From: Mesorhizobium sp. YC-39
GTDB lineage: Bacteria; Pseudomonadota; Alphaproteobacteria; Rhizobiales; Rhizobiaceae
DNA: 64,000 nucleotides
Direction: 5' to 3'
Assembly: GCF_025753795.1 (NCBI RefSeq)
Contig: NZ_JAOWPS010000002.1
Span: 124,001 to 188,000, forward strand
The translations under genes and the position numbers were made by a program. Each line of letters begins with the position of its first letter. Within the stretch, counting starts at the first letter, position 1. The notes below the pieces were generated by a model that was not told the origin of the DNA, searched no databases, and saw only the letters and a list, made by a program, of their open reading frames with translations. Below, in pieces: positions 17,187-24,535 of the stretch.

Positions 17187-17347
17187 AGGCGGCGCGACTG
17201 CGGTGATGAAAAGCCGGGCGGCGGCAATGTCGGCCCGGCGTTTCCCTGGCGGCAAAAAAATTCGCGCGGTCTGTCGGATCGTGGCTGCGGGCCGCGTCCT
17301 TGGGATGCCGACACGATGATGCCGGCTTCAACCAGGGAGAGTGCATC

Positions 17348-17536
17348 ATGTCCATTCTGTCATCCATAGGCCGCATCGCGACCCGTTACTCGGCGAGCCG
17401 CGCCCGTTACCGCAGCGAGCGCGCGCTGCTTTCACTGCCGATCGAATTGCGCAAGGACATCGGCTGGCCCGAAATCCTCGATGCGCAAAACGAACGTCGC
17501 CTTGCCACGGCAACCGCGTTGACCAAGATAATATGA
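17348..17536 (+). CDS. DUF1127-like small protein
   Basis: A 62-residue basic protein. The core ERALLSLPIELRKDIGWPE matches the DUF1127 (YjiS-like) pattern, in which a Leu-rich helix is followed by an invariant RDIG-like turn. The N-terminus is rich in Ser and Arg (SRARYRSER). Small DUF1127 proteins in alphaproteobacteria bind RNA or affect carbon and phosphate metabolism, but this one has a divergent C-terminus. The ATG at 17348 has GGGAGAG upstream; the longer frame to 17300 has no ribosome site. Confidence 0.7.
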   Translation: MSILSSIGRIATRYSASRARYRSERALLSLPIELRKDIGWPEILDAQNERRLATATALTKII

Positions 17537-17575
17537 AGGCGACCTCTGGCCCGTGGCCTTTGATCTTGGCGTTCG

Positions 17576-17612
17576 AAAAAAAAACGGCGGCCATGTAGGA
17601 TTGCCGCCGCCT
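17576..17612 (-). terminator. Intrinsic terminator oriented on the minus strand, with no minus-strand gene
   Basis: Read on the minus strand, CGGCGGC, a loop, then GCCGCCG is followed directly by nine T residues (17584-17576). That is a textbook intrinsic terminator. Flanking genes are both on the plus strand, so it would only stop an antisense or unannotated transcript. Confidence 0.5.
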
Positions 17613-17621
17613 CGTTCGTCC

Positions 17622-17644
17622 TTTGGTTGGCAACGCCAACCAAA
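17622..17644 (+). promoter_or_regulatory. Perfect 10-bp hairpin just upstream of the VOC gene ribosome site
   Basis: TTTGGTTGGC, a three-base loop AAC, and GCCAACCAAA form a perfect stem ending about six bases before the GAGGAG ribosome site of the 17663 gene. There is no T-run, so it is not a terminator on the plus strand. It may protect the mRNA 5' end or modulate translation. Confidence 0.4.
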
Positions 17645-17662
17645 CGCAAAGAGGAGCAAGAC

Positions 17663-18091
17663 ATGAACGATCAGCCCCAAACCCAGCCCGCAGCGAAAGT
17701 CCTCGGCGGCCTGACGCCCTATCTTCAGCTGGATGGCGCCTTCAAGGCCGCTGAATTCTATCAAAAGGCCTTCGGCGCCGAGCAGGTCTTCTTCTACCCG
17801 CCGGATGAGCAGGGCCGCACCATGCACATCCACCTGCATATCAACGGTTCGACGCTGATGATCTCCGACTTCTACCCCGAGCATGGCATGTCTCCGGTGA
17901 AGCCGCAGGGCTATACCATGCAGCTCCATCTCGGCAGCGACGACATCGATGCATGGTGGCAGCGCGCTGTCGATGCCGGCTGCGAGGTCGTCATGCCGCT
18001 GCAGGTGATGTTCTGGGGCGACCAGTGGGGCAATATGCGCGATCCGTTCGGTGTCGAGTGGGCGATGAACGCGCCGGTGAAAAAAGCCTGA
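17663..18091 (+). CDS. VOC family protein (PhnB/glyoxalase-like)
   Basis: A 142-residue protein with the vicinal-oxygen-chelate fold of the PhnB kind. It opens with LTPYLQLDGAFKAAEFYQKAFGAEQVF, then has a strand IHLHINGSTLMISDFYPE, a second module (MQLHLGSDDIDAWWQRAVDAGCEVVMP) and the closing WGDQWGNMRDPFGVEWAMN. Such proteins bind a small substrate or metal, but the activity of PhnB-like members is generally unknown. Start ATG at 17663 with GAGGAG seven bases upstream. A DUF1428 gene follows 81 bp later on the same strand, so the two may be co-expressed. Confidence 0.85.
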   Translation: MNDQPQTQPAAKVLGGLTPYLQLDGAFKAAEFYQKAFGAEQVFFYPPDEQGRTMHIHLHINGSTLMISDFYPEHGMSPVKPQGYTMQLHLGSDDIDAWWQRAVDAGCEVVMPLQVMFWGDQWGNMRDPFGVEWAMNAPVKKA

Positions 18092-18172
18092 CTTTTCGCG
18101 AATGGCGAGGCGCCCTCACCGGCCGATGCCGGTGGGGCATCCCTTCAAATGATCCCCAAGGAGGAGACCAAG

Positions 18173-18520
18173 ATGTCCTATGTCGACGGCTTCGTGCTCG
18201 CCGTGCCCAAGGCAAATCTCGATGCCTACAAGAAAATGGCGCAAACGGCCGGCATCGTCTGGAAAGAGCATGGCGCGCTCGCCTATGTCGAATGCATCGG
18301 CGACGACGTGCCCTATGGCGAGTTGACCTCGTTTCCGCGTGCCGTGCAGGCCAAGGACGACGAGATCGTCGTCTTTGCATGGGTGGTCTATGAATCCAGG
18401 CAGAGCCGCGATGCGGTCATGGCCAAGGTGATGGCCGACCCGCGTTTGGACTCGCAGACGATGCCGTTCGACGCCAAGCGCATGATCTTCGGCGGCTTCC
18501 AGCCCTTCATCGAGCTTTGA
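18173..18520 (+). CDS. DUF1428 domain-containing protein
   Basis: A 115-residue protein matching DUF1428 along its whole length: MSYVDGFVLAVPKANLDAY at the start, the ECIGDDVPYG turn in the middle, VVFAWVVYESRQSRDAV, and the end MPFDAKRMIFGGFQPFIEL. The fold is a dimeric alpha-beta barrel like antibiotic-biosynthesis monooxygenases, with no proven reaction. The ATG at 18173 has AAGGAGGAGA upstream. It sits just after the VOC gene, a pairing common in rhizobia and probably related to small-molecule handling. Confidence 0.88.
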   Translation: MSYVDGFVLAVPKANLDAYKKMAQTAGIVWKEHGALAYVECIGDDVPYGELTSFPRAVQAKDDEIVVFAWVVYESRQSRDAVMAKVMADPRLDSQTMPFDAKRMIFGGFQPFIEL

Positions 18521-18526
18521 CCCATC

Positions 18527-18590
18527 GCTTCGTCATCCTAGGGTCTTCGCGACGGAGCTGCGCTCCTGCTTCGCCCTAGGATGACGAAGC
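18527..18590. repeat. Palindromic intergenic repeat with 17-bp perfect arms
   Basis: GCTTCGTCATCCTAGGG at 18527-18543 is repeated in inverse orientation at 18574-18590, with a 30-base loop (TCTTCGCGACGGAG...). It fills the gap between two convergent genes. The sequence class is frequent between rhizobial genes. Here it could serve as a bidirectional terminator. Confidence 0.65.
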
Positions 18591-18618
18591 TGAGATGCTT
18601 CGGCCGCTGACCAGCACG

Positions 18619-20397
18619 CTACGCCAGCCTGTCGAGCAGCGGCTTCAGCCGGTCGCCATAGCGTTTCCACAGATCGACCGAGCCTTGGTACATCGGCTGG
18701 CGTACCTGCGCGGCCGAAGCCGTGCGAACCGGCCGGTCGGTCTCATGGAACGACAGCACCGCATCGTCCCAAGGCAGGCCGAGATGGGTGATCAATGCCC
18801 GCGACTGTCCTTCCTGGTCGGCGACGAAATCCTCGTAACGCACATCGTGCACGACACCGGGCAGCACGCTGTGCCAATGCGCCATGATGTCTGTGTAGAG
18901 ATTGTGGAAGTCGGCGAGTTCACCGAGATCGTAGCCATAGCGGTGACTGTCGCCGCGGAAATGCACCTTGTAGATCGACAGGCAGGTCGCCGCCGCATCG
19001 CGGGCGCAATGGATGATCCTGGCCTTCGGCAGCATCATGTGGATGAAACCGATAAGCAGAAAGTTGCCTGGCATCTTGTCGGTGACATGGCGCACATGCG
19101 GATAGCGGGCATGCAGCATGTCGAGATAGGCGTGCCCGGCTTCAGCAAAATCCGCGTCGGCTACATCAGATACTCCCCACGGGAAGCCACCTGGCATGGT
19201 CGACGGGAACTGCTTGCCGACCACCGTCTTCAAGATGCTCAGCTCGCCCGCGCCATAGACCTGGGGATGGCTGGCGATGATCTGTTCGACCAGCGTCGTG
19301 CCCGAACGCGGCATGCCGACGACGAAGATCGGCGCGTCATCAGCGATTGAACTTGGCTTGTGTTTTTCGAAAAAGCCGGCGTCGAACACCGTCTTCATCG
19401 CATCGAATTCGGCCCGCGTCCTCACCGGGTCGTAGTCGATGCCCTTGCGGCGGATGGCGTTGCCCTCGGCGAAATAGTCGAAGGCGCGCGGATAGTCTTT
19501 CAGATCGTCATTGGCCTTGCCGAGGCCGAAGGAGAGCTGCATGCGCGCCAGGCTGTCCTGCGGCGCCTTGGCGTGCTGTGCTTCCATGCCGGCAAGCTCG
19601 GCGTCGCGCTCCTTCTGACGCTTGACCTGCGTCAGCATCAGCCAGGCTCGCGCCATGCCGGGATTGACTGCCAGCGCCTGGCGGAAAAGGTCGGCCGCTT
19701 CATCGAGCTTGCCCTTTTCCATCAGCCCGACACCCAGCCCGTGCAGCAGATCTGCGTCTTTCGGCCGGATCGTCAGCGCCTCGCGGAACACGGCAAGCGC
19801 CTCGTCCAGCCGCCCGGCCTCCTGCAGCGTTTCGGCAAGCCCGATGCGGGCGCGGACATGGAACGGATTGCGGCCGATCGTGCCGCGATAGATCTCTTCG
19901 GCCTCCTCGAACTGGCCGAGCTGCTTCAGCGACGAGCCGAGATTGTCGCGCGCCGCAAGCTGGTCCGGGCGGATATCGACCGCGCCGCGGAAGAAATCGA
20001 CGGCCGCCGCGACGCGGCCGAGATCGCGCATGACTGTGCCTAAATTGTTTAGGAAATCCGGATTGGTCGGCTGCAACTGCACCGACTGTTCGAGAAGATC
20101 CATCCCCTCGGCGCTGCGCCCGGTCTGATGCAGCAGCAATCCGAGGAAATGCGCCGCGGCCGCGTGATTGGACTTACGCGCCAGCACCTGTCGGTAAATC
20201 GCCTCGGCTTCTTGCCGGCGTCCGGCCTGGTGCAGTTGCAGCGCCTGCTGCACATACTGGTCGAGGCCTAACGGTGGCTGGCCGCCAGTGCCAGACCTCG
20301 CTCCCGCGCCCGCCGCTCTTCGTTGATCTCTGTTAATGGGAAACCTGCCGTGTTTGTCTGCCTGTGGCGATCTAGGCCATTGGCGCAGCGGGTTCAA
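18619..20397 (-). CDS. Tetratricopeptide-repeat sulfotransferase family protein
   Basis: A protein of up to 592 residues. The N-terminal half (about 45-275) is a run of 34-residue TPR units, such as LQLHQAGRRQEAEAIYRQVL, SVQLQPTNPDFLNNLGTVM and ALTIRPKDADLLHGLGVGL. The C-terminal half is a sulfotransferase domain with the PAPS-binding loop FVVGMPRSGTTLVEQII, then DKMPGNF and a second block near CARDAAATCLSIYKVHF. The enzyme would transfer sulfate to a protein or carbohydrate bound through the TPRs. The start is uncertain: TTG at 20397 has no good ribosome site, and the first TPR begins near residue 48. Confidence 0.85.
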   Translation of the reverse strand: MNPLRQWPRSPQADKHGRFPINRDQRRAAGAGARSGTGGQPPLGLDQYVQQALQLHQAGRRQEAEAIYRQVLARKSNHAAAAHFLGLLLHQTGRSAEGMDLLEQSVQLQPTNPDFLNNLGTVMRDLGRVAAAVDFFRGAVDIRPDQLAARDNLGSSLKQLGQFEEAEEIYRGTIGRNPFHVRARIGLAETLQEAGRLDEALAVFREALTIRPKDADLLHGLGVGLMEKGKLDEAADLFRQALAVNPGMARAWLMLTQVKRQKERDAELAGMEAQHAKAPQDSLARMQLSFGLGKANDDLKDYPRAFDYFAEGNAIRRKGIDYDPVRTRAEFDAMKTVFDAGFFEKHKPSSIADDAPIFVVGMPRSGTTLVEQIIASHPQVYGAGELSILKTVVGKQFPSTMPGGFPWGVSDVADADFAEAGHAYLDMLHARYPHVRHVTDKMPGNFLLIGFIHMMLPKARIIHCARDAAATCLSIYKVHFRGDSHRYGYDLGELADFHNLYTDIMAHWHSVLPGVVHDVRYEDFVADQEGQSRALITHLGLPWDDAVLSFHETDRPVRTASAAQVRQPMYQGSVDLWKRYGDRLKPLLDRLA

Positions 20398-20413
20398 GGG
20401 TTCGCGAGCCAGC

Positions 20414-20680
20414 CTACCGGAAATCGGCCTCGGTCAGCACATACATGTTCTTGCGACCGTGCGAATAGGCTTCCCGCGCGACATCCTGGATCGACGAGCG
20501 CTTGGCATCGAACGCGCCGAGATATTCGGCTTCCGCTCCGGTCGTGGCCGGACTGGCCGACGAAAGCGCGGCAATCTCCACGAAGAAGGGCACTTCGAAC
20601 ATGCCATCATGTCCGGTGAAACGAATGCGCTTCGCCGCCGCGTCATAGGAGCGGCTGGGATTGGGGAAATTGAGCGTCAT
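20414..20680 (-). CDS. DUF1488 domain-containing protein
   Basis: An 88-residue acidic protein of the DUF1488 family: MTLNFPNPSRSYDAAAKRIRFTGHDGMFEVPFFVE is the conserved opening, followed by a helical segment (AFDAKRSSIQDVAREAYS) and KNMYVLTEADFR. Members are uncharacterised and occur often in soil proteobacteria. The ATG at 20680 is preceded by GAGGAG; the ATG one codon earlier is too close to it. It is downstream of, and co-oriented with, a tiny frame at 20729-20902. Confidence 0.82.
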   Translation of the reverse strand: MTLNFPNPSRSYDAAAKRIRFTGHDGMFEVPFFVEIAALSSASPATTGAEAEYLGAFDAKRSSIQDVAREAYSHGRKNMYVLTEADFR

Positions 20681-20728
20681 CATCGATCTCCTCGGCACAT
20701 GATCCCGGCAAAGGGACACGTGGCGCCA

Positions 20729-20902
20729 TCAGATCAGGCGATTGCTTTCGGCAAGCTGACGTGCCCGCCGCAGCGTGCCGTCGGTGTCGGCGATCTTTCG
20801 CCGTGCCGCTTCGTCGCTTCTTATCGTCAGGCGCGCCGACATGACTTTCGGGAACTTGGCGATCGGCTTGATCGTCATGGCCGGACGATCGGGTGTTTTC
20901 AT
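20729..20902 (-). CDS. Small basic protein, function unknown
   Basis: A frame of 57 codons from the ATG at 20902 (an ATG three codons upstream at 20911 is equally possible and has AAAGGGC ahead of it). The peptide is Lys/Arg-rich with KPIAKFPKVMSARLTIRSDE and a helical AARRKIADTDGTLRRARQLAES. It is adjacent to the DUF1488 gene on the same strand. I recognise no family. Composition fits neighbouring genes, so it may be real. Confidence 0.4.
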   Translation of the reverse strand: MKTPDRPAMTIKPIAKFPKVMSARLTIRSDEAARRKIADTDGTLRRARQLAESNRLI

Positions 20903-21244
20903 GAGTCTCATAGATTTTTTGCCCTTTCTGGGAAAATAAGTCCAGACACCAGAATAATTATCCTGGCGATCTCAATAAGATTTTTTTGATATTATTGGAT
21001 CATAGCAGCACTTTATAAAATTTTGTATGGGCAAATTTCGAGGCCATCCGAATTATCTCGGAAATTTTCTTGAATAAACCACAATTTCGGGATATTGGCG
21101 TGAGGTCGTTTTTGGGCCAAGCTTGGCATCTCGCGGCGTCAGAGGTTCTCGACCCGCCAAACTCATTCCAAATCCCCGATCCCGATACAGGAACGCGCGG
21201 CGCATTTTGCCCGGCGTTCATTTCTCTCTTTGAAAGACACTCAC
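20903..21244. other. AT-rich control region upstream of the first cold-shock gene
   Basis: About 340 bp without a protein gene. The segment 20925-21085 is strikingly AT-rich for this genome (runs such as AAGATTTTTTTGATATTATTGG and TTTATAAAATTTTG). It must hold promoters for the minus-strand small gene and for the cold-shock gene. A long untranslated leader before a cold-shock gene is typical and may fold differently with temperature; I could not fold it here. Confidence 0.45.
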
Positions 21245-21451
21245 ATGAACACGGGAACCGTGAAATTCTACAACGGCCAGAAGGGCTTCGGCTTCATTCA
21301 GCCGGCCGATGGCGGCAAGGACGTTTTCGTCCATGTCAGCGCGCTCGAACGCGCTGGCTTCCCCGGCCTGGCCGAAGGCCAGAAACTGCAGTTCGATCTG
21401 GAGCGCGACACCAAGGGCCGCGAGTCGGCCGCCAATCTGCAACTGATCTGA
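21245..21451 (+). CDS. Cold-shock protein, CspA family (copy 1)
   Basis: A 68-residue OB-fold RNA-binding protein. Both ribonucleoprotein motifs are present: KGFGFIQP (RNP1) near residue 14 and VFVHVSAL (RNP2) near residue 27. Such proteins bind single-stranded RNA and act as RNA chaperones, often induced on cold or at stress. The ATG at 21245 gives MNTGTVKFYNGQ, the family's typical start. The preceding leader is AT-rich. Two further paralogs occur at 25478 and 25947; this one is the most divergent of the three (QKLQFDLERDTKG). Confidence 0.93.
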   Translation: MNTGTVKFYNGQKGFGFIQPADGGKDVFVHVSALERAGFPGLAEGQKLQFDLERDTKGRESAANLQLI

Positions 21452-21576
21452 TCCGGTCGAATTCGATGAACGCTGACCACGGATGTACTGGCAGCTCTCG
21501 AAAGAGGCTCATTTCCAGCGATTGCCGGAGATAGAAAAAGCGAGGTTCGTCCCCGCTACCTCGAGGTAAAAAAGCA

Positions 21577-21843
21577 ATGTCTGGCCGCACCACCCATTCC
21601 ATCGCGCATTTCGAGGCACCCTTTGTGCTCGGCGGGGTGGAAGGAACGTTGCCGTCAGGAGACTACGATATCGATCACGACGAAGAGCTGATTGACGGCA
21701 TGTCATGGCTTGCCTGGCGCCGTGTCGCCACCTTCATCTATCTGCCGGCAAGGACGGTGAAAAGCTCGACCAGCCAGCTTGTCGCCATCGACCAAGCCGA
21801 ACTCGAAACAGCGCTGAAACACGACCGGGAGAACGCAGCATGA
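21577..21843 (+). CDS. Conserved hypothetical protein
   Basis: An 88-residue protein opening MSGRTTHSIAHFEAPFVLGGVEGTLPSGDYDIDHDEELIDG. The fold appears mixed beta/alpha, with a final SSTSQLVAIDQAELETALKHD helix. It stops at TGA 21841-21843, overlapping the ATG of the next gene (ATGA). The two are therefore translationally coupled. No recognised family or motif. Codon bias agrees with neighbouring chromosomal genes. Confidence 0.7.
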   Translation: MSGRTTHSIAHFEAPFVLGGVEGTLPSGDYDIDHDEELIDGMSWLAWRRVATFIYLPARTVKSSTSQLVAIDQAELETALKHDRENAA

Positions 21844-22088
21844 TCCGCTTCCAGCAGAATGCGCGGCCGCGCACCGACACGCCCGCGCATCTTTTCATCA
21901 TCGGCCAGACAGTCCGCATGAAGAGCCGTACCGGCCTTGTCCAGCAAGCCGCGGAACTGTTCCAGATCAAGAGCAGGCTGCCGGTCAAGGACGGTTCGCC
22001 GCAATACCGCATCCGCAGTGACCAGGAGACCCATGAACGGGTGACCACGGAAGACAATCTCGAAGCGGCCGACAATCCGGCCACCTAA
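21840..22088 (+). CDS. Small conserved hypothetical protein coupled to the preceding gene
   Basis: An 82-residue basic protein: MIRFQQNARPRTDTPAHLFIIGQTVRMKSRTGLVQQAAELFQIKS and a C-terminal acidic end (EDNLEAADNPAT). Its ATG lies inside the stop region of the preceding gene (4-base overlap). The middle segment FIIGQTVRMKSR looks like a small beta-barrel of the kind found in RNA-binding or SH3-like proteins, but that is inference. Its TAA stop is the first base group of a palindromic repeat that follows. Confidence 0.7.
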   Translation: MIRFQQNARPRTDTPAHLFIIGQTVRMKSRTGLVQQAAELFQIKSRLPVKDGSPQYRIRSDQETHERVTTEDNLEAADNPAT

Positions 22089-22216
22089 TGCATGTCGCGC
22101 AAAAGCATGCCCTCGGGCTTGACCCGAGGGTGCGCAGCGGTTTTGCGACAACGACATGCATAAAAACAAGAACTTAAAGCGCGTCGTATGAATCCGTTCA
22201 AACGCGATGCGCTTTT
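22088..22216. repeat. Composite palindromic repeat, copy A, with an extra nested palindrome
   Basis: ATGCATGTCGCGCAAAA is matched by TTTTGCG...CGACATGCAT to make the first palindrome. It is interrupted by a 25-base stretch containing CCCTCGGGCTTGACCCGAGGG. The second part, from TAAAGCGCGT, pairs loosely with ACGCGATGCGCTTTT. The repeat begins inside the preceding gene's TAA stop. Confidence 0.7.
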
Positions 22217-22252
22217 AGCCAGCATCAACCGCCAACATTCGAGGGATCAGAG

Positions 22253-22390
22253 ATGGCCAAGGGTCAACAGCGCAGCAACCGCGAGACACGCAAGCCCAAG
22301 AAGGACAAGACGGCGGCAAAGCCTGTCTCACCCTTCGGCTCGGCCGTAAAGCAGGCGGAAGCCGGTTTGAAGCCGAAGTCCAAGAGCTAG
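22253..22390 (+). CDS. 45-residue basic protein, rhizobial small-protein family
   Basis: A short frame starts at ATG 22253 with GAGGGATCAGAG upstream and encodes MAKGQQRSNRETRKPKKDK, then TAAKPVSPFGSAVKQAEAG and a Lys-rich end (LKPKSKS). The protein is strongly basic and probably disordered, like small ribosome- or nucleic-acid-binding proteins. Its composition and codon use look coding, and it is preceded by a proper ribosome site. Function unknown. Frames of this length are usually missed by default length cut-offs. Confidence 0.6.
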   Translation: MAKGQQRSNRETRKPKKDKTAAKPVSPFGSAVKQAEAGLKPKSKS

Positions 22391-22473
22391 CGCTTCCGCG
22401 CGCCACGCGACCATCTTCGAGCCTGGCGCGACGCGTGCACCGGAGTTGGGTGCCACGGCTTCCTGGTCGCAAC

Positions 22474-22707
22474 ATGGAGGCATGCTTGAACTTCGTCGTC
22501 GAGTTCTATCGGTCACGCGACACCGACGAAGCGATGCTCGACAGGGTGTCGCTCGAAGCACCGAACCTGCGTGCCGCACTGCAGGGCGCTACCGCGCTGT
22601 TCCGCACGCTGGCGATGCCACAGATCCCCGACCGCCTGCGCATTTCCGATCAGGATGGCAGTGAACTCTATGCCGGTCCGGCGGATGGCACCTATCCGGC
22701 TGGATAA
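22474..22707 (+). CDS. Conserved hypothetical protein (77 aa)
   Basis: An alpha/beta protein of about 77 residues: MEACLNFVVEFYRSRDTDEAMLDRVSLEAPNLRAALQGA, then PQIPDRLRISDQDGSELYAGPADG. The pattern, a strand, a helix, and then a strand-turn with D-x-DG-x-E-LY, recalls a small rhizobial family whose role is not known. The start could equally be the TTG at 22486, which has GGAGG five bases upstream. It precedes an EAL gene by 130 bp. Confidence 0.6.
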   Translation: MEACLNFVVEFYRSRDTDEAMLDRVSLEAPNLRAALQGATALFRTLAMPQIPDRLRISDQDGSELYAGPADGTYPAG

Positions 22708-22837
22708 GAACACGGCGCGGACGGCATTAAAGCTCACGTAACGTCGAGGCCATATAAGGGTCCGCTGGAACGAGGCTCGGTGCCCCGTCCCGGCGGGAAA
22801 CCGGCAAGTGATCGCCGGCCGAAGGCAGGAGGCGCAT

Positions 22838-24391
22838 ATGGACAGGCCGCGCATCATCGTGACTGCGGTGGTGTTGGCCTTGCTCGGCGCCATAGTCCCC
22901 ATCGCGGCGATGTTTCACTTTTCATGGGTTCTGGCGGTTCAGGAAGAACACGATCGGCTGGAACTGTTCGCCAACCGCGCGATCGCCAGGGCCGACATAT
23001 CGCTCAAGGATGCGACCCACGCACTGCGCGAGATCGACCGGTTCACTGGTGACCGCTGCTCGGTTGGCCATATAGCCCGCATGCGGCAACTCACCATCAA
23101 CACACGCTCGATCGAAGAAATGGGCTATTTCGAAAATGGCCTGCTCAAATGCACGTCCTGGGGGGCGACCGAAGGAAGCGTTGCGCAAACCGCTCCGGAT
23201 TTCACCACGGGGGACGGCGTTGCCGTCACCGCCCGCATGCAGCCCTTGGCCAACCCGGACCATCCGCTGATGGCGCTGCGGTACAAGGATCACAATGTGC
23301 TTGTCGATCCCGTGCGCTTTGTCGACGTCATCGTCGATCCCGACATTCAGCTCGCTTTGGCGACGAACCAGGGCATCCTGCTCGGCACGCTGAACGGGCC
23401 TGATTCCGCCCGCATCGGCAAGATCATCGGCGGCACCGGCAAAGGCCTGGACGACGGCCATTTGTTCGCCACCGCACACGGGACGGACTGGATCGCCATA
23501 GCCACCGAACCGGAAAGCCAGATCGTGGACGACGTGCGCAGGCAGCGATTGCTGCTGCTTCCGCTTGGGGCTTTCATCGCCGCCTTTGCCATCGGCATGG
23601 TTGTCTGGCTGTCGCGACGGCGACTGTCGCCGCTGAGAGAGCTGCAGATTGCCGTCCGCAAGCGCGAATTCATCGTCCACTATCAGCCGATCGTCGAACT
23701 CAGGACCGGCAGATGCGTGGGGGCGGAAGCTCTGGTGCGCTGGAGGCGCCCGGACGGCTCGCTGGTCCGGCCCGATCTGTTCATCCCGCTGGCCGAAGAG
23801 AGCGGCCTGATCGCGCCGATCACCGACCAGGTGGTCGCCCATGTGGTTCTCGACCTGAACCGGCTTCTGGTCGCCAATCGTTCCCTCCACATCGCGGTCA
23901 ATCTCAGTCCGGCCGACGTCGAAACGGCCAGGATCCTTCCAGTCATAGAAAAGGCCCTGCAGCACACGGGAATTCGGCCTCGACAGATCTGGCTGGAGGC
24001 GACGGAGCGCGGTTTTGTCAATATCGATTCAGCGCGCTCGACCCTCATCCGCGCCCGCGAGCTTGGTCATGCGGTTGCAATCGACGATTTCGGCACCGGC
24101 TATTCCAGCCTCTCCCATCTCGAAGGACTGCCGCTCGATGCGCTGAAGATCGACAAGTCGTTCATCGACACGATCGCCACGAATTCCGCCACCAGTTCCG
24201 TCACGCCGCATATCATCGACATGGCCAAGACGTTGAAGCTGAAGATCGTTGCCGAGGGCGTGGAGACGCAGGCACAGGCCGACTATCTGCTGGAGCGCGA
24301 CGTCGATTATGGTCAAGGCTGGCTGTTTGCCAAGCCAATGCCCGCGGCCGAGTTCATCGCCTATTGCCGCAAGGTGAAACCGTCGGCCTAA
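22838..24391 (+). CDS. Cyclic-di-GMP phosphodiesterase: CSS-motif sensor plus EAL domain
   Basis: A 517-residue inner-membrane protein. Two membrane segments (about residues 7-30 and 236-258) enclose a periplasmic domain that begins with DRCSVGHI, the CSS-motif used in disulfide redox sensing. The C-terminal EAL domain (about 270-515) is catalytically complete: GAEALVRW, the NLSPADVE block, EATERG, IDDFGTGYSSLSHL, KIDKSFI and AEGVET. It would hydrolyse c-di-GMP and thereby favour motility over attachment. ATG at 22838 has AGGAGG. No GGDEF partner is adjacent. The TAA stop is fused to a palindromic repeat. Confidence 0.92.
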   Translation: MDRPRIIVTAVVLALLGAIVPIAAMFHFSWVLAVQEEHDRLELFANRAIARADISLKDATHALREIDRFTGDRCSVGHIARMRQLTINTRSIEEMGYFENGLLKCTSWGATEGSVAQTAPDFTTGDGVAVTARMQPLANPDHPLMALRYKDHNVLVDPVRFVDVIVDPDIQLALATNQGILLGTLNGPDSARIGKIIGGTGKGLDDGHLFATAHGTDWIAIATEPESQIVDDVRRQRLLLLPLGAFIAAFAIGMVVWLSRRRLSPLRELQIAVRKREFIVHYQPIVELRTGRCVGAEALVRWRRPDGSLVRPDLFIPLAEESGLIAPITDQVVAHVVLDLNRLLVANRSLHIAVNLSPADVETARILPVIEKALQHTGIRPRQIWLEATERGFVNIDSARSTLIRARELGHAVAIDDFGTGYSSLSHLEGLPLDALKIDKSFIDTIATNSATSSVTPHIIDMAKTLKLKIVAEGVETQAQADYLLERDVDYGQGWLFAKPMPAAEFIAYCRKVKPSA

Positions 24392-24475
24392 TGCATGTCG
24401 CGCAAAAGTGCGCAGCGGTTTTGCGATAACGACATGCATCAACGCAAGAACTAAAGCGCGTTGCAACGCGCTTTA
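24391..24475. repeat. Composite palindromic repeat, copy B
   Basis: The first palindrome is ATGCATGTCGCGCAAAA ... TTTTGCGATAACGACATGCAT (24391-24439). It is followed after AACGCAAGAAC by a perfect 24-bp palindrome, TAAAGCGCGTTG joined to its own inverse (24452-24475). As in copy A, the repeat begins at the last base of the preceding gene's TAA stop. Confidence 0.75.
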
Positions 24476-24496
24476 GAGGCAGCCACGCGATCAGCC

Positions 24497-24523
24497 CTAT
24501 CTCCCCGTCATGGGGGAGATAGG
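24497..24523. terminator. Hairpin between convergent EAL and Kazal-type genes
   Basis: CTATCTCCCC and GGGGGAGATAG form an 11-bp stem around GTCAT. No T-run follows on either strand, so as a terminator it is weak. Sequence resembles the short CTCCCC...GGGGAG repeats found inside uvrB and could be a remnant of that family. Confidence 0.35.
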
Positions 24524-24535
24524 AGAGCCGTGCTC

